Assembly (NCBI GenBank): GCA_905250025.1
Contig: CAJNOJ010000134.1
Coordinates: 211,419-275,418 of the forward strand
From: Adineta ricciae
Taxonomy: Eukaryota; Rotifera; Eurotatoria; Adinetida; Adinetidae
Reading direction: 5' to 3'
Length of the DNA: 64,000 nt
A model generated the notes under the pieces. It ran no database searches. It saw only the letters and a program-made list of their open reading frames with translations, and had not been told where the DNA came from. This document shows, piece after piece, positions 21,090 to 31,645 of the stretch (the first letter of the stretch is position 1; every line of letters begins with the position of its first letter). The position numbers were made by a program, and so were the translations under genes.

Positions 21090-22180
21090 AGTCTATTCAA
21101 CAGAATCATGACCATCGGTGGTTATGTTCGCCAAGGCTGGCACATACGTGAATACTAATCTGAAAGGTAAAAAGTACCAATCATACACATACATTCCATG
21201 GCTAACGTCCTATAATTGAAACAGTGAGACAAATATAAGAAAATTAGCCACGAAGAAATAGAAATCGATGAGATTCATCAAATTCAGAAGGTTTCAATGT
21301 TGGCACATACACTTACCTGAATCAAAGGAGTGAATTGTCAAATGTAGGCGAAGTTGTCGGTATCTTGGGATGAATAGCATGAAGATAATCATACAATTAC
21401 TACTCGATCATATCTCGTTCGATAGAGCTCGGAGAGATCGATCGAGTAATATGCATTTCAATGTTGGCACGCATTTGAGTATGAGTGAGAAGAATGAGTA
21501 ATTCAGAGCGGAAGGTGTGTATTGTAATCTAAGCATGCTGTGTGTCATAGAACAACACGGAAAACAGCAAATGACACACCATCCGATCGATCTCACGATG
21601 GACTATCCAGCCATGCGTCTTTCAGTTAAGGCACACCTGGCATGGTGAACAGATAAATTATATCCTTTTCATCAGGCACGCAACTTGTGTTTTTGACACA
21701 CTGAGACGCAAAATCTGAAGCAGCAGCGTATATTTGTACTAGAGATCAAAGAACTCGACGAGAGCTATCGATTGATGTAAAGATCGCTTTTGGCACACGT
21801 TATCTCGTGAATCTGGAAAGGTGCAGATGTACTTGAGCAGCAACGCACACATTGAGTTGTTGAAACTTCATGCTGGAAAAGGCGACAGGTAGGACTGTGT
21901 GACACCTCTTTCGATAGATCTGAACGAGCTCTATCGAATGGTGTATATATCTACGTTGGCACACATTGATAAACGAATTCATGAGATCGATATGCTAGTC
22001 TATGTACACCTGTTGAGTTTTTCTGATCAGGTGTCTCAACGGACAGTACATATAGGAGTGAGCTTGATGTCATTTGATAGAACTCGACGAGATCTATCGA
22101 ATAGTATGCCTTTCAGCTTAGGCACATGTTCTGCCATGAATATTTTGTACAAGTTCTGAATAATGAAGACAGCTCAAAAC
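21090..22180. repeat. Diverged tandem satellite, seven units, period about 163 bp
   Basis: A TGGCACAyA-type core recurs with GGCAC at 21139, 21302, 21466, 21630, 21792, 21958 and 22121, i.e. spacings of 163, 164, 164, 162, 166 and 163. Upstream of most cores is a palindromic block like GATAGAACTCGACGAGATCTATC. Units are strongly diverged but the period is nearly constant, which shows an old tandem array. Confidence 0.8.
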
Positions 22181-23389
22181 CGTCTTGGAAGGTAAGAATG
22201 GACGGGTAATAAACACATAAACCTGGTGATGGTCGTTTCGCATAAGGACTAGTTAGGAAGTATACGATGCGAGGACAGCTAGAGTAACATTGACACAGGC
22301 ACCAAATTGAACAGATGCGTTCTCATAGAAGTATCGAGTTAGAATCTAAGCACTACTGCGTTTCACGCGCACGTGCTATAGAAAATTTTCTGCATATCAA
22401 TAACAATTACGAATGGAATATGACGATAAATCTCGTTTCCAGTGATGGAAATATGTGAGATTTCATCGACTTTCGAAATTTCTGCTGATTGTGCATGTAT
22501 GTGTATATGGTAAATTGTGTCCATAGTGTTCCAACATCTGTGTACAAGTACTAAGAAATATTAAGTCTAGATTATTGACTCAGATACATCGAGTTATACC
22601 TCATTAGTTAGAGCTTTTCATTCTGAATCGAATGGAATCGCTTTGGTGAATGGCACAGGTCGTCGAGCGAATCTATTCATGAAAAACACGAGAAAAGGTG
22701 ATTTTGGGCGGTTTTCAGTCGATTTCATGGAAACTATGAGTTAAATGGTGCGAATGAACACACTATTGGATGGAGCAAGTCGAGATGCATCGAAATACGT
22801 GACTTTTTGCAGGTTTTAGACTGAGAAAGCGAATAGTTTTGAGAAATACAGTTTTTGTGAAATTGTCCCCATGGGAAAAAATGACTTTGCGATGACTACA
22901 GGTTTTACTATTGTACTTGTTGAGAAGAGATACGTTGGAATCGATAGAGCTCGTTGAGTTCTATCTGGCACACGACAAAGAACAGTTGGCACGCCAGGTA
23001 GAACGAATCGTATTTTTGAAAGATCGAATCTCCGACCAACTTCTCTTACATTTATTATCTATTCTTCCATTACTGTCCATAATGACATAAATAAAACTAA
23101 TTAAGTTGAGGAAAAAAGAATTCAACTTTATTCCACTCTCAAAAAAAGAAAAAATGATGATCATTTTAAATACAATGAGATAATAATGAACGTATTTTAT
23201 TGGTCAACAGGTGTAATGGATTGTATTCATTGTTCTATTCATATCGTTATCGGTCACATAGAAACAAATTCGTTTCATTTATTGATTTGAAAGATGAAAT
23301 TTATAAAACATCATCATGTTAAAATAATCTTCTGTTATTATTAATGTAACTTAAACAACACATTTTTCAATATTTAATGATTAAAAAAT
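22181..23389. other. Non-coding, scattered satellite-like fragments
   Basis: No gene is seen. Short stretches resemble satellite pieces, for example near 22341-22385 and 22943-22995 (GATAGAGCTCGTTGAGTTCTATC followed by GGCACAC), but not in the 163-bp register. Confidence 0.4.
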
Positions 23390-23640
23390 ATGAAATTAGA
23401 AGATATATCAAATGAACTTTTCTTATGTATTTGGGATCAATTATCATTGGTGGACGTTATTTATAGTTTTTCTAATCTTAATACAAGAATTAATTATATG
23501 TTATTAGAATTTTGTGGTCTTTATAAAAAATTAGATTTACGTTATTGTTCATTATCAATCTTTCGTTATTTTTCTCATCGAATAATAATGAAAGATGAAT
23601 GGCGTTTAAATTTAACCGTTTTAAAAATNTCCTATTCATT
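23390..23640 (+). CDS. F-box protein fragment interrupted by a sequence gap
   Basis: An F-box is readable at the N-terminus (LEDISNELFLCIWDQLSLVDVIYSFSNLNTRINYML), followed by the start of a leucine-rich region (LYKKLDLRYCSL). F-box proteins recruit substrates to SCF ubiquitin ligases. The frame runs into an N at 23629 and stops shortly after. Sequence beyond the N differs in base composition and shows no continuation, so the remaining gene is missing from the assembly or truly lost. Confidence 0.6.
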
Positions 23641-24048
23641 CTAGTGTGTGACATAGTGCCATGATTCAGTTCAGCACTAGTAGCAATCGCAGTGCGTTTT
23701 TTCTCTTTCGAAGTCTCTGAATGTGTTCAGCATTCGGAAAAGTCTTTCAGAAAAGGGTCAGCGAATCCAAAGGATGAGCGTTACTTGTTTCGTATAGTAT
23801 GATTAAAAAGGATTAATTTTGCATGTATTGCACAGGAATATTTCGAAAAGAAAAGGAAGAGAAAAGAACAAACATATGTCAGTACTTGATAAATAGAAGA
23901 AAGAATAGATTATAATAAATAAACAGCATAGAGGAAATCAACAGATACTCAAACAAAGACAAATTACTCCTCTGATAATTTTCACTAGAGAGAGAACTAA
24001 AGCGATATACAAAAAATAAAATTAACAAAAGAATGAAAATTATATATC
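23641..24048. other. Non-coding, no gene seen
   Basis: Follows the sequence gap. Nothing recognisable. Confidence 0.4.
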
Positions 24049-24057
24049 TATATTAGT

Positions 24058-24121
24058 ATCAGTGTGCAGCTAGCACCACGGAGTATTCGTGCTAACTCCG
24101 TGGTGCTAGCTTCTCACTGAT
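24058..24121. mobile_element. Short foldback MITE copy with 9-bp target duplication
   Basis: A 64-bp near-perfect palindrome starting ATCAGTGTGCAGCTAGCAC and ending GTGCTAGCTTCTCACTGAT. It is flanked by identical TATATTAGT at 24049-24057 and 24122-24130. The termini match those of the larger copies at 28178 and 41938. Confidence 0.8.
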
Positions 24122-24274
24122 TATATTAGTTGTACTCTTATTCTTTTCTCGTTCTTGTATATCGATATTCTTCCGTTTAATTGCTATTCAATATCACTCC
24201 TTCTTTTTATTTAGTTATATTTTCAAAGAATTTACTGTATATAAAGCTGATATTTTTCGGTTCTTTTAGTTTTC

Positions 24275-24604
24275 ATGAGTTCTGATAAATCAACAACTAG
24301 CTCATCTTCCAGCAGTTTTACCTCCGATGAAAGTAGTACGGCATGTAGCGGTCCATCAACAACTGAAACAAGGAACTTACCGGCGAACACCAGTACGAAT
24401 CAATCTTCGAACCAAGGTGCATCTGGTGGTGATTCAACAACAACAAACCAAGGTACAAATGGTGGCAATTCAACAACCATAACAAACAGTTCAGCTGCAA
24501 ATCCTCCAGTTCCACGCGATCCTACTGCGACAGTGTCCATGGTTAACTATGTCGCTCCTTACAGTATGTCAAGTGTACCTTTAAATCAACCGTATCATCG
24601 ATAA
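24275..24604 (+). CDS. Ser/Thr/Asn-rich low-complexity protein, unidentified
   Basis: 109 residues with an ATG just after a TTCTTTTAG acceptor-like sequence, and TATATAAAG about 38 bp upstream of it. The composition is almost wholly S, T, N, G, P. A short imperfect repeat (SNQGASGGDSTTTNQ, then GTNGGNSTTITN) is visible. The C-terminus (MVNYVAPYSMSSVPLNQPYHR) is more ordered. No domain is recognised and a chance frame cannot be excluded. Confidence 0.4.
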   Translation: MSSDKSTTSSSSSSFTSDESSTACSGPSTTETRNLPANTSTNQSSNQGASGGDSTTTNQGTNGGNSTTITNSSAANPPVPRDPTATVSMVNYVAPYSMSSVPLNQPYHR

Positions 24605-26608
24605 AAGGTAAAACAAATTTTTTTCGAATAATAGATATTTATCTATAAAAATTTCTTTTTTTTCTACTTTTTCCGATGTTCATGTTTTGCAACATTATTA
24701 CTAGATATATAGCCATGTAAAAACAAAAATGCGAAATATTATCTGATTATTACTTTAGCAAAACAGGCGTTTTACAGGTGAACTTCTTATAAGTGATCCT
24801 TTTTGTAGTAGATTTTTCTTTTTTCTATATAATCATTTAAAGTAGATACTTTTTTTTATAATTTTAAGTTGTTTCTTCTTGCTAGTTTTTTTTTCATTTA
24901 ATTGTAAGAAATTCAAATAATAAAAGAAGTAAATTAAATTCAATAATATAAAGTTAAGTTTTATTTATAATAAATATTAACACATTCATTACGATTCATT
25001 GTTTTGGGGAAAATCTTCGAAATATATATTCTTGTTAACAGTTAACTTCTAAAAAATGCGCTTATTGCCTTTTTATTATCTTCCACTGATTATTCATTGT
25101 TCTCTTCTTTGTATCGTCACATAGTGAGTCTGTTATAGGCGACATCTCTCTCATATACATATACGGTTTTTCTCTCTCTTCTCTCTTCCTAGATCTTTTG
25201 TATTAGTGATATCTTCCTTTGTTCCTGTGATATCTATCCACTTTTTCTTTGTACGTTTGGCATACAAATATGTACGCGTGATAGCATGAACAGAGAGCAA
25301 CGAGAGGAGTGTTTTTCTACGCGTGTAACTTTTCATTTTTCAATAAACTAAGAAGTTCCGAAGCTACACTCTTGTCTATAATAGAGTCATTTTTTGCGAT
25401 CATATAAAAAATCTCTCAAGTTACTTTTGCGTTCTTTCGCATTTTACGGGTAGCACGTACAAGATAAAAGAAAGGACGGCGGACGTTAAGATGTGAATTC
25501 GGCCCCCTAGAAAACTTTCATCTTTCCTTCAAAAACTTATCATAAACCATGTTTTGAGTTGTTTTATACTGAAATCATGCAAATCTTGTATGTTCTTACG
25601 GACTTGTCATTATGTAAACCTCATGCCGAAACGTGAGTATCTGACCATATAATACCATACACATAACTAAGTAACCATTACTTTTTTCCATTATAAACTA
25701 CTATGAATTTTATATTAGATGATAGATCTCAATTAGTTCTATCATCTGATGCTAAATTATCAAAGAAAAAACCTTGGCTAAGGTTTCTGTAAGAGTAAAA
25801 ATAGTGTTTGACATGAGAAAAAGTGAATTTTTCTATCGAGTTTCATCATATGATGGCATAGAAATGATTTTCAACCATAATGAATTTTATGTCAGACAAC
25901 ATATCTCGGTTGGCTGTATCAGTTTAACTAAACCCCATGAATAAACGCTAGATACTCTTTATTGTATGTCTGGAAGGAAAAGTATTTTTCTTCGATAGTA
26001 TGTTGTAAAGATGATGAGAATACATACCTCGTAGCGCGTCATTATAATTAACATAGTAGAAATAAGGAGTTCTCGACGCAGCATGGATTGAAAAGAGCTC
26101 CGTTCCTGTGTGCAAAGATATGAATGAAATTTTTATGTGATATATGTGATATCTCGCATGTATATATAGTGGAAAACTAGCGGGTAGGCATGCACCGAAC
26201 CCGAACGTTCGAGTTCGATGTTTCGGGTTTAGATCTTCATACTAAAATGTCGACTCATTGACTGTTCATTAGACAATATTGGAATGTTTTTGTATGAAGT
26301 TCCGATGTAAGTCATTATAATCATTCAGAAATTGCAAAGCAATAAGATATGTCCAGTGAGATTCAAACTGAATCTTACAGTTAAAGTGCCACGATCGCGA
26401 AAAACGATAGAGATATTTTATTAAATTATTTTTGAACTTCTCTACGTGAAAAATCTTTTATGAAAGAGAAATCCTTTTTCGTTTGTATTTATTTTCTGAT
26501 ACACGAGAAAATTCTTTTTTATTACATAATACATGAGTAACCCAACAATAGTGGTCAAAAATACAAAAAAGACAAGTTTTCCTACACATGAACTGATTGT
26601 CAACGTTT
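24605..26608. other. About 2 kb AT-rich, no gene seen
   Basis: Long AT-rich stretch. Two diverged blocks around 25700 and 25877 share an ATGAATTTTAT core, and a GATAGA-N11-TCTATC palindrome lies at 25721-25743. No coding signal is seen on either strand. Confidence 0.45.
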
Positions 26609-28179
26609 TTATTTACCTTCACTAGATAGTTTATCTTTGAGAAATACAGAATAACTAAGATTATCCGAAGAAAGACGAGCACGTTGCTTACGTCCGTAGT
26701 ACGCAGAAATACTAAATGCTGATTCAGATTTAATACTAGTGCTAGGAGAAGCTAAATACTTTTGAGCTAATGTTGCTAAATTTGGTAATGCAAAACAGTG
26801 CTGTTTCCAAAACAAAAGCGGATCATATTGATCGACTGGCGTTGATACAAATTGAGCAGCTAATTTTTTATACGTTTTAAATTCTTCATTCAATACTTTT
26901 GTTATAGTTGTAGATGAGTGAGGGTGATCGTTAACGTCTTCGCCATCCAATGAATCAACAAAATAATCGATCAAAGATTTTTTGGACTTTTTTTCTTTCG
27001 TGAATGAATTACTATTGGTATTCAAGCACTGTTCGAATTTAGTGTTGTTGTTGCTGATGATTGATGACGAAGTTTCTGTTTGATTTCATGTTCAGCCAAA
27101 TTGATTTCATTATTTGACATAACAGACATACCATAAGAATCGAGGTATGCGTAAAACTGGAGTTAGGAAAACAAAATTGCGCTCATGAACAATGATTCAT
27201 TATTATTAATAACAACTTACTTGGATGACTTTTGATTGTAAAGAATCTTGCAAATCGTAATAGGCCATCTTCTTCAATAAACATCTTTTCATGTTAACTA
27301 ATAGTGGGTCATCTGTTGGACCACAAACAGATAGAAATTCTTTTTTAAGCCGACAATATATATATATAGAAAGCAATTCCAATTGTCGAGTATTCTGTAC
27401 CACTAAGAACTTTCGCTCCCCTGTAGAAAGGCTTGAGCACTTTTATGAGCATTTCGACCGTATGCCAACAATCACTACTAAATTCGTAAGAACTAAGTCT
27501 ATGCAACTGTTGCTTTGTTATATTCAAATTTGTTTTGTTTTGAAATAATTCATTAATCAAACTTCGATGCATATTCAATGTTTCAAGAATCTTGTAAGTC
27601 GAATTCCAACGAGTGCGTACATCAATAACTAACGATCGTCTGGTCTGCTTATTTATATTATTTTGATTGTGTTGTTCTTTTATTTTATTTAAGAAAGATG
27701 ATAAAATTGAACAGTCTTGTATCATATTGATTAAATGTCGGCTTTCTATGGTAACAAAACAAACACGAATGACGCCAATAGATACTCAAAAAAGGAACAA
27801 AATCCCTGTGGAATAACAGAGAATAAACACTAACTTTCTATGACTAATTGAATGCGATGATCTGGTTTCCCTGCTGATAAACCTTCATCTTCGTTTGAAT
27901 CAGTATTGATTCCTATTTGAAAATTATCTTCATATATTATCAAAGAATTATCATCTTCTGATTCGCTAGTTGATTTGCGATCATCATCATCATCATCATC
28001 ATCTTCTTCTTCTTCTTCATCTTCTTTATCGCCTTGCGTATAACATGAATCAATGTCATTATTTTGTTGACTGTCCTAAATAACCAGAAAAGAATAAATA
28101 ACGAATGTGAAAAGAGAAACGAAACACTGACAATTTCTTGACTTTCATCTTGTGAATCAGTATTACCAGTAACATTCAT
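26609..28179 (-). pseudogene. Decayed hAT-family transposase
   Basis: Minus-strand exons at about 28132-28179, 27835-28075, 27221-27745 and 26609-27156. The third carries the hAT hallmark DVRTRWNSTYKILE. The last carries the C-terminal hAT dimerisation region (LPNLATLAQKYLASPSTSIKSE and SDNLSYSVFLKDK). The N-terminal BED finger and catalytic part are missing. Two frame breaks are visible. One is at a (TA)n run near 27352-27370, where one TA unit too few shifts the frame. The other lies in a CAACAA run near 27035-27060. An acidic E/D tract is encoded by a trinucleotide repeat near 27978-28025. A domesticated gene with undetected introns is the alternative. Confidence 0.7.
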
Positions 28180-28402
28180 CAGTGTGAAGCTAGCACGAAG
28201 CAGCTAGCACGAAGAAACTGTGTGTAAGCTAAAAACTTTTTTCCAAAGTTTGTTCGGTTCATAAAACCTAGTCCATTCGATTCAGAATTTAATTCTGCAT
28301 CGAATAGTGGTATTTTTATTCACCGGACAAACTTCGGAAAAACGTTTTTAGCTTACACACAGTTTCTTCGTGCTCGCTCCTTCGTGCTAGCTTCACACTG
28401 AT
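28178..28402. mobile_element. MITE, 225 bp, long terminal inverted repeats
   Basis: Begins ATCAGTGTGAAGCTAGCACG and ends with its inverse. The inverted repeats extend about 60-90 bp (…AGAAACTGTGTGTAAGCT… against AGCTTACACACAGTTTCT). The centre contains CATTCGATTCAGAATTTAATTCTGCATCGAATAG, itself a palindrome. It is a non-coding member of the same family as 24058 and 41938. No clear target duplication is seen for this copy. Confidence 0.8.
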
Positions 28403-29784
28403 GTTGAACGTTTCAGTCGAAGACTCTCACCATGTCGTTGATGACGTTCTTTCCACCAATCAATACAGTGGAACAAAAGTTTACCGGATAACAGTACGAG
28501 TATTCGTAGGATTGCGTTCAAACCACCACATATGGCGATAAGAAGAAGGAATGATGCTAGCACATTACGGCGTTGTACATTGGTATATGAACAAGATTTA
28601 GGTGCACATTCATAGTAAAATTGGTCGAAATATGAATTGTTACTGATTGCTGCTTCGGAGAACAGTTCAAGCAATAAATCTTCCGTTTTGACATCACCGA
28701 AGCGACTGGGAATTGATGCATTGAGAGGTTTGATGTTTGGCGAACTTGGCGATTGAATGGCGAGCGAATAGGTTTCTTGAATATCTTTCAGATAGGTACT
28801 ATCATACCACCAACCTATCTTCGACTTAAGAAATCCAGTCAGAGGAACACAGCCTACTGTGATCACTCGGAATAAGTAAGTCAGTGGAAAGGTACCGAAA
28901 TAGGATGCATTTGTGAATAACAGAGGTAGAAGTAAACAGTTCCTTAAAACATCGGTACATGAACAGACGGCGCCGCCTGAACCTCCTGTAGCTGAGAAAG
29001 TTGAATATTGAGGATGTGCAGCAAATCGAATCCTTAGTTGATCATAAATGTCGAGATTCATCTCGAAGATAATATTTGCTCCGTTAAAAAATTGACCAGC
29101 AATAAATGCAATATCGATCCAATCAATTGTTCGTACAAAATTGTCACGAGTTGCTTCGATAAATGAATCCAGTATTGATTGAGTCTTTTGATGAAAATCT
29201 GATCGAGAAAGAACACGATCATTGATGAATTGAGTAGTAGTAAAAACATGTTGTGCATCAGCAATGTTAGTTTGAACCATTGAACAAAAAATAGATAAAA
29301 ATTGAAAATAACTAAAGCCCATTACTCGAAAATCAAAAACACCTTCACGTTTATATGATATGAATTTAGCAGTGGTTGGATCAAATAATCTCACATACGA
29401 TATCCATTCCGATGAGACTAAATCACTGAAACAGACTTGATGTAGAACGAATGTTGCATTCATGAAAGATTTATATGGAACAGATATTTGTGAGCAGGGA
29501 CATTGTAATGCTGTTGAATAATCACTATATAACTGCTCATAAGTAGACAGAGATGGATTTGATATTATTATTAACTGATTTTGTTTAGTAAGAAATATAT
29601 AAAACCCAGCACCAAGTGAAGAGATAATAAGCAGAAAAATAAAGATTTTGGTTAACAGTCGTTCGCGAAAGAGTTCTGTTGCAGTATGTGGTCTCGTGCT
29701 TTCGAATACATTCAGTGAAGTGACTAATGCTCTAATGTGTCTTGGTATGTGTTGAATATAATTGTATAGAACGTGAACTAAGCT
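28393..29784 (-). CDS. Two-TM cysteine-rich extracellular-loop protein, downstream paralogue
   Basis: One open frame of 463 codons from a splice-acceptor-like TTTAG at 29785-29789 to the stop at 28393-28395. TM1 (KIFIFLLIISSLGAGFYIFL) is near the N-terminus and TM2 (LASFLLLIAICGGLNAILRILVLL) near the C-terminus, with a ~320-residue loop. The loop has CPCSQISVPYKSF, C-C pairs (CSCTDVLRNC) and CAPKSCSYTN, all shared with the upstream paralogue. No in-frame ATG precedes TM1; the first is at 29463. The TGA stop lies inside the MITE terminus. Topology resembles DEG/ENaC or P2X channels, but no sequence hallmark of those is seen. It may be a real gene with a hidden first exon, or a pseudogene. Confidence 0.6.
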   Translation of the reverse strand, partial: SLVHVLYNYIQHIPRHIRALVTSLNVFESTRPHTATELFRERLLTKIFIFLLIISSLGAGFYIFLTKQNQLIIISNPSLSTYEQLYSDYSTALQCPCSQISVPYKSFMNATFVLHQVCFSDLVSSEWISYVRLFDPTTAKFISYKREGVFDFRVMGFSYFQFLSIFCSMVQTNIADAQHVFTTTQFINDRVLSRSDFHQKTQSILDSFIEATRDNFVRTIDWIDIAFIAGQFFNGANIIFEMNLDIYDQLRIRFAAHPQYSTFSATGGSGGAVCSCTDVLRNCLLLPLLFTNASYFGTFPLTYLFRVITVGCVPLTGFLKSKIGWWYDSTYLKDIQETYSLAIQSPSSPNIKPLNASIPSRFGDVKTEDLLLELFSEAAISNNSYFDQFYYECAPKSCSYTNVQRRNVLASFLLLIAICGGLNAILRILVLLSGKLLFHCIDWWKERHQRHGESLRLKRSTSV

Positions 29785-31073
29785 CTAAATCATTTATATG
29801 TTGTGAATGAATTGAAATATAACTTACCTGGACGTTGTGGTGTTGCTTCACTTTTTGCAATGTTGAGATTCGGTGCGACGCGATTCCTTCGATATAATAT
29901 AATCATTACAATCAAAAGAGCAAATGATCTCAATCCGAACGACAGTCCACCAACAATACCAATGATCGTTTTAACGATAAAAGCAGCATGAAAACGACGT
30001 GTATATGAATATGAACAATATTGAGGGTTACATTGAGAATAGTATACGCTAAATTTCACATCACTTTGTATCTCTTCAATCATCAGTTTATTGAAGATGT
30101 CTTCTATCGTTGATCTTGGAGAAAAACGTTTTAGTGAACTGTTTGATAGTGGTTGAATATATATAGGTAATGATTGATGTAAAAGAGAAATACATGTTTG
30201 ATTATAATAACATTCGAGTGTTGATGCGAGTGTCGCTTCGATTATCAAGCAGTCCATGATCATTCCTGGTATAATTATCAAATGACCTTGACTATCATTG
30301 AAGATAGCTGGACGTGGACAACCTTCGATATTTGTGCAGGAACAATTCCCAAACGTTCGAGGAGCCATTCGAATATCAGAGCGCGAGAAAAATTTTAGGT
30401 AATAGTTCGTTTGTAGACCGGACACAATCTGATTTCCACTTGCCATACGACGAATAGCGAATAAAGTTCGAATTATTGTTGATTGAGACAAATCGATTTG
30501 ATTTTGAAATTCTGCTTGTACTTGAGCTCGAAGCGTTTCTTCGGCAATGGCTGTCGGACTGAGAATATTTGATGTTTGAAAATTTGCAACGGCACTTTCC
30601 CAACTTGCTCGACTTGCATTACATAGTCCTCCGACAGTTTGCCAAAAGAAACTTAGTGTAACACGAAAATCATCGATCGATTGCACTGAGATATCTTCAT
30701 TCATGAATGTCATATCAAACCATGTTTGTTCAATAAATCGACTTGAACAAACAGGATGAAATCGAACTTGAGTTGTCACAAAAGCTTGGTAACTAATCGA
30801 GTATTTTGAACAGGGACATTGTATTGTACTTGGATATTGTTTTGCTAATTGTATAAATCGCGTGTATGATGGTTGAGATTCAGTTGTTTCAATTGTTCGC
30901 ATTATAAAGGCAGTTATTATTGTAATTATGATTAGAGAAGTGATGAACAAGCAGATATAGACACGAGTTGCAATTAGTTCTTTCCGAAGAGTTTGCTCTG
31001 TGCTATCAGATTTCTTGAAAAGATTTACTCGAAGAAACTTTTGCCAAAGTTGATTTGCAACGTTCAAGATCAT
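29732..31073 (-). CDS. Two-TM cysteine-rich extracellular-loop protein, upstream paralogue
   Basis: Exon 1 is 29828-31073 and exon 2 is 29732-29784, joined by a short 43-bp intron, giving 432 residues. A cytosolic N-terminus with basic residues is followed by TM1 (VYICLFITSLIIITIITAFIM). A loop of ~300 residues begins CPCSKYSISYQAFVTTQ and contains FHPVCSSRFIEQTW, SWESAVANFQTSN, FGNCSCTNIEGC and CNPQYCSYSYTRR, all typical of this family. TM2 (IVKTIIGIVGGLSFGLRSFALLIVMIIL) precedes a short tail. The family is not one I can name. It seems to be a tandem pair and is probably expanded in bdelloids. A plasma-membrane receptor or channel is a guess from topology only. Confidence 0.75.
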
Positions 31074-31645
31074 CTTAAAGTAGATTGGGCGATTAGTTTA
31101 TGTATAAGAGTGTAATCAGGAAAATGATGAATGAAACTAACAGTTAGAGAATGAACTGCAATGATGATTAGAGAAGAAAATAAAAGTGTTGAATTCATTA
31201 GGAATAATAATGGACTTTTGTCTTTCATTAAATATTTTCTGTAGAATTTAATAATAAACAGAATTTTGATAACACATGTTGTTGTTTTTTTATTCAGGCA
31301 AATATGTCGTCATGGAACATATCATTCATCTTTTTTTAACTGACATGATCTGAACACGGTAATGAGATTTTGACATTCAGTCCGGCGAGAATCAGGTACA
31401 TTGTGAATCTCTATGAAGATATAACTCTGTGTTCTACGCAAACATCCTTATTTGTCGTTCTGAGAATCATCATAGCACATACATACTTATTATAAATTTT
31501 TATTTCAAATATGTTTTCAAACAAACAAGGAAAAAGACACATTTCCTAATTTCTAATAACACCTTTTTGTATTTCTTTTTCCAAATGTTCCTTAGTAAAA
31601 CAATCTTTTACCAACTCGACTTGTTTTAATAATTGTTTCAAACGA
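31074..31645. other. Intergenic, no gene seen
   Basis: AT-rich spacer holding the upstream region of the two-TM gene and the 3' end of the HIT-like gene. Nothing else is seen. Confidence 0.5.

Noticed and set aside
27935-28030. Acidic repeat tract as a separate small gene
   Set aside because: It splices in frame into the hAT remnant and is just a trinucleotide expansion within it.
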